Part shown: positions 14,449 to 15,758 of the stretch, piece by piece
Position numbering within the stretch: the stretch's first letter is position 1
How the letters are laid out: each line of letters starts with the position of its first letter
Source: CAYMLL01 sp964390645
GTDB taxonomy: Bacteria > Planctomycetota > UBA8108
NCBI GenBank assembly: GCA_964390645.1
Contig: CAYMLL010000177.1
Coordinates: 1 to 15,758, forward strand
Direction: 5' to 3'
Length of the DNA: 15,758 bases
Position numbers and translations under genes: made by a program
Notes under the pieces: model-generated
What the model saw: the letters and a program-made list of their open reading frames with translations, nothing else
Told to the model about the DNA's origin: nothing
Database searches by the model: none

Positions 14449-15758
14449 CTACCAGTCCTTCTCCACCGTGAACGCGCGCGGCCCGGTGTAGACACCCTGC
14501 ATCGTCTCGCGGCGCTTCTTGTCCATCTCCTCCTTGAGCGCCTGCGCCTGCCGCGGCGTCAGGGAGTATCCACCCTGGTGCCGGTTCTGCGCCACCTGGT
14601 CCTGGTTGCCGTCGCCCTCGCCCGGGTCCTGCTGCTGATCTTCACCGTCCTCGCCGTCCTGCTCGAGCTTCTCGAGCGCCTTCTCGAACGCCGCGACCGC
14701 CCTGGCGATCGACGACCTCGCCCCCTCGGTGGTGGTGCCGTCGGCGCTCGCCTTCTCGAGCCCCAGGGCCGACGCCTCGACGTGATCGCGTCCGACCTCG
14801 ACGTCCTTTGCGGCCTCCTGGCTGGCCGGCTCCTCCTCGTTGGCGGCAAGCTTCTGCGCGATCTCCCGCGCCACGGCGCCGTCCGCCTCCTGCGAGCCGG
14901 AGAGCTCCGCGAGCGCCTGTTCGTGAACGCTGCCTTCGAGCCCGTCCGCGGCCTCCGAGGCCGACTCCGCTTGCTGCTGCCGGGCGATGAGCTCCTTGAG
15001 CTCCTCGACCGGGTCCTTCGGCTGCTCCGGCGGCTTCGGGAAGAGCTCGATGAGTGCCTCCAGCGCCGTGATGACTTTCTCCTGCGCGGAGATCGAATCC
15101 GGCAGCCTGTCGGCCAGCAGGGCGGCCTTCGCCGTCGTCGACTCCCGGCGCGCGACCTCGGCCTCGGCCCGGATCGCCGCCGTCACTTCCTTCGCCTCCT
15201 GCTCGAGAGCCGGATCCGGAGGCTGGGGCGCGCCGCCGGGAGGAGCCTGCGGTGACCCCTGCCGCGCTGCAAAGTGGCTGGCGTCGAGCGTTACGCTGGC
15301 GAGCACGCCGGCGCTCCAGATCACCTCGTCCTCCTCCTCGCCGAGCAGCTCGAGCTCCTCCTTCTGCGACGGGGTCATCAGACGGACCAGCGGCTGCAGC
15401 ACCTTGTCCTTGAGCGCCTGGATCACGGTCTTGCCGAAGCCGGAGCCCTTCACCTCGCCGGCGAGTCCGGCGCTCGCGGCCTCGTCGAGGCTCCGGCTCG
15501 CCTCGAGCTGACCGCGCTGGATCGACAGCGCCTCCTGGGCGAGGCGCCGCGGGTCGAGCGGAAAGAGCACCCGGGCGTTGCGCAGCTCCGAGATCGCCGT
15601 GGAGTGCTCGGGACCGGCGCTCTCGATGTCGACCTTCGTGTAGGCGATCTCGGCGCGCTGCTGTGCGTCCACGGCCCGGGCGATAGTAGCGATCGCCAGA
15701 TAGTGGCGCGTATTGTGATACAGAGACCGGGGGTGGGGAGTCTGGCCGGGGGGGCCGC
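14449..15758 (-). CDS. TPR/coiled-coil protein of the Bat-like operon (BatC-like), N-terminus beyond the window
   Basis: A frame without stops runs from the window edge to TAG at 14449, showing 435 residues. The first visible part (R-H-Y-L-A-I-A-T-I-A-R-A-V-D-A-Q-Q-R) is a helix continuing past the GTG at 15672, so the gene most likely begins outside the window, although that GTG cannot be ruled out as a start. Helical segments rich in Ala, Glu and Gln alternate with Pro-rich linkers (P-G-G-A-P-Q-P-P-D-P and F-P-K-P-P-E-Q-P-K-D-P). Near the C-terminus a very acidic Glu/Asp/Gly/Gln tract leads to T-P-R-Q-A-Q-A-L-K-E-E-M and a final V-E-K-D-W. A C-terminal E-K-D-W and a position directly before batD are both typical of BatC-type TPR proteins. 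The residue pattern suggests an elongated scaffold. No enzyme motif is seen. Confidence 0.62.
   Translation of the reverse strand, partial: GPPGQTPHPRSLYHNTRHYLAIATIARAVDAQQRAEIAYTKVDIESAGPEHSTAISELRNARVLFPLDPRRLAQEALSIQRGQLEASRSLDEAASAGLAGEVKGSGFGKTVIQALKDKVLQPLVRLMTPSQKEELELLGEEEDEVIWSAGVLASVTLDASHFAARQGSPQAPPGGAPQPPDPALEQEAKEVTAAIRAEAEVARRESTTAKAALLADRLPDSISAQEKVITALEALIELFPKPPEQPKDPVEELKELIARQQQAESASEAADGLEGSVHEQALAELSGSQEADGAVAREIAQKLAANEEEPASQEAAKDVEVGRDHVEASALGLEKASADGTTTEGARSSIARAVAAFEKALEKLEQDGEDGEDQQQDPGEGDGNQDQVAQNRHQGGYSLTPRQAQALKEEMDKKRRETMQGVYTGPRAFTVEKDW

Noticed and set aside
13050..14471. Long plus-strand open frame opposite batD (473 codons)
   Set aside because: Its residues are biased to Arg, Asp, Gly and Val with no domain signatures. 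The opposite strand has a signal peptide, beta domains and a membrane helix. High GC content makes long antisense frames common.

Overview
The window is GC-rich bacterial DNA, densely coding, with third codon positions mostly G or C and many non-ATG starts. Several features point to a Planctomycetota-like organism: a 3-keto-disaccharide hydrolase (DUF1080) with the N-terminal extension often seen in that group, a secreted protein built on a duplicated beta-rich module, a Bat gene set, and exosortase-type exopolysaccharide genes. This is inferred from protein families. No rRNA, tRNA, CRISPR array, insertion sequence or attachment site was seen, and no gene-free stretch exceeds 300 bases.

Layout. 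Bases 3-188 (+) are the C-terminal end of a GlcF-like iron-sulfur subunit. It converges, with overlapping stops, on a minus-strand pair: a BamE/SmpA-like lipoprotein (1094-1753) followed by an alpha/beta-hydrolase (183-1088). A 275-bp divergent region with two back-to-back promoter candidates separates this pair from a plus-strand pair: an AMP-forming PaaK/LuxE-like ligase (2029-3138) and a LuxC/aldehyde-dehydrogenase-like reductase (3180-4619). Together the plus-strand pair looks like an ATP-dependent route from a carboxylic acid to an aldehyde. An unrecognised minus-strand gene (4627-5460) converges on it. A second divergent region, with a promoter whose spacer carries a perfect dyad, leads to a secreted DUF1080 protein (5613-6704) translationally coupled to a class-III PLP enzyme (6701-8092) that resembles PbfA-type hydroxy-aminoethylphosphonate lyases.

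The right half is all minus strand. Read in the direction of transcription it holds a Bat-like set: a TPR/coiled-coil protein cut by the window edge (14449-15758), BatD (12606-14447) and a BatE-like TPR-SH3 membrane protein (11755-12609). After a 211-bp gap come an XrtA-type polyprenyl glycosylphosphotransferase (10122-11543), an XrtA-type polysaccharide deacetylase (9171-10115) and a secreted protein with two copies of a beta-rich module (8132-9106).

The most novel-looking unit is the ligase-reductase pair with its unrecognised neighbour and the divergent lipoprotein-hydrolase pair. The PLP enzyme coupled to a sugar hydrolase comes second. No complete, obviously new defence or mobile system is visible.
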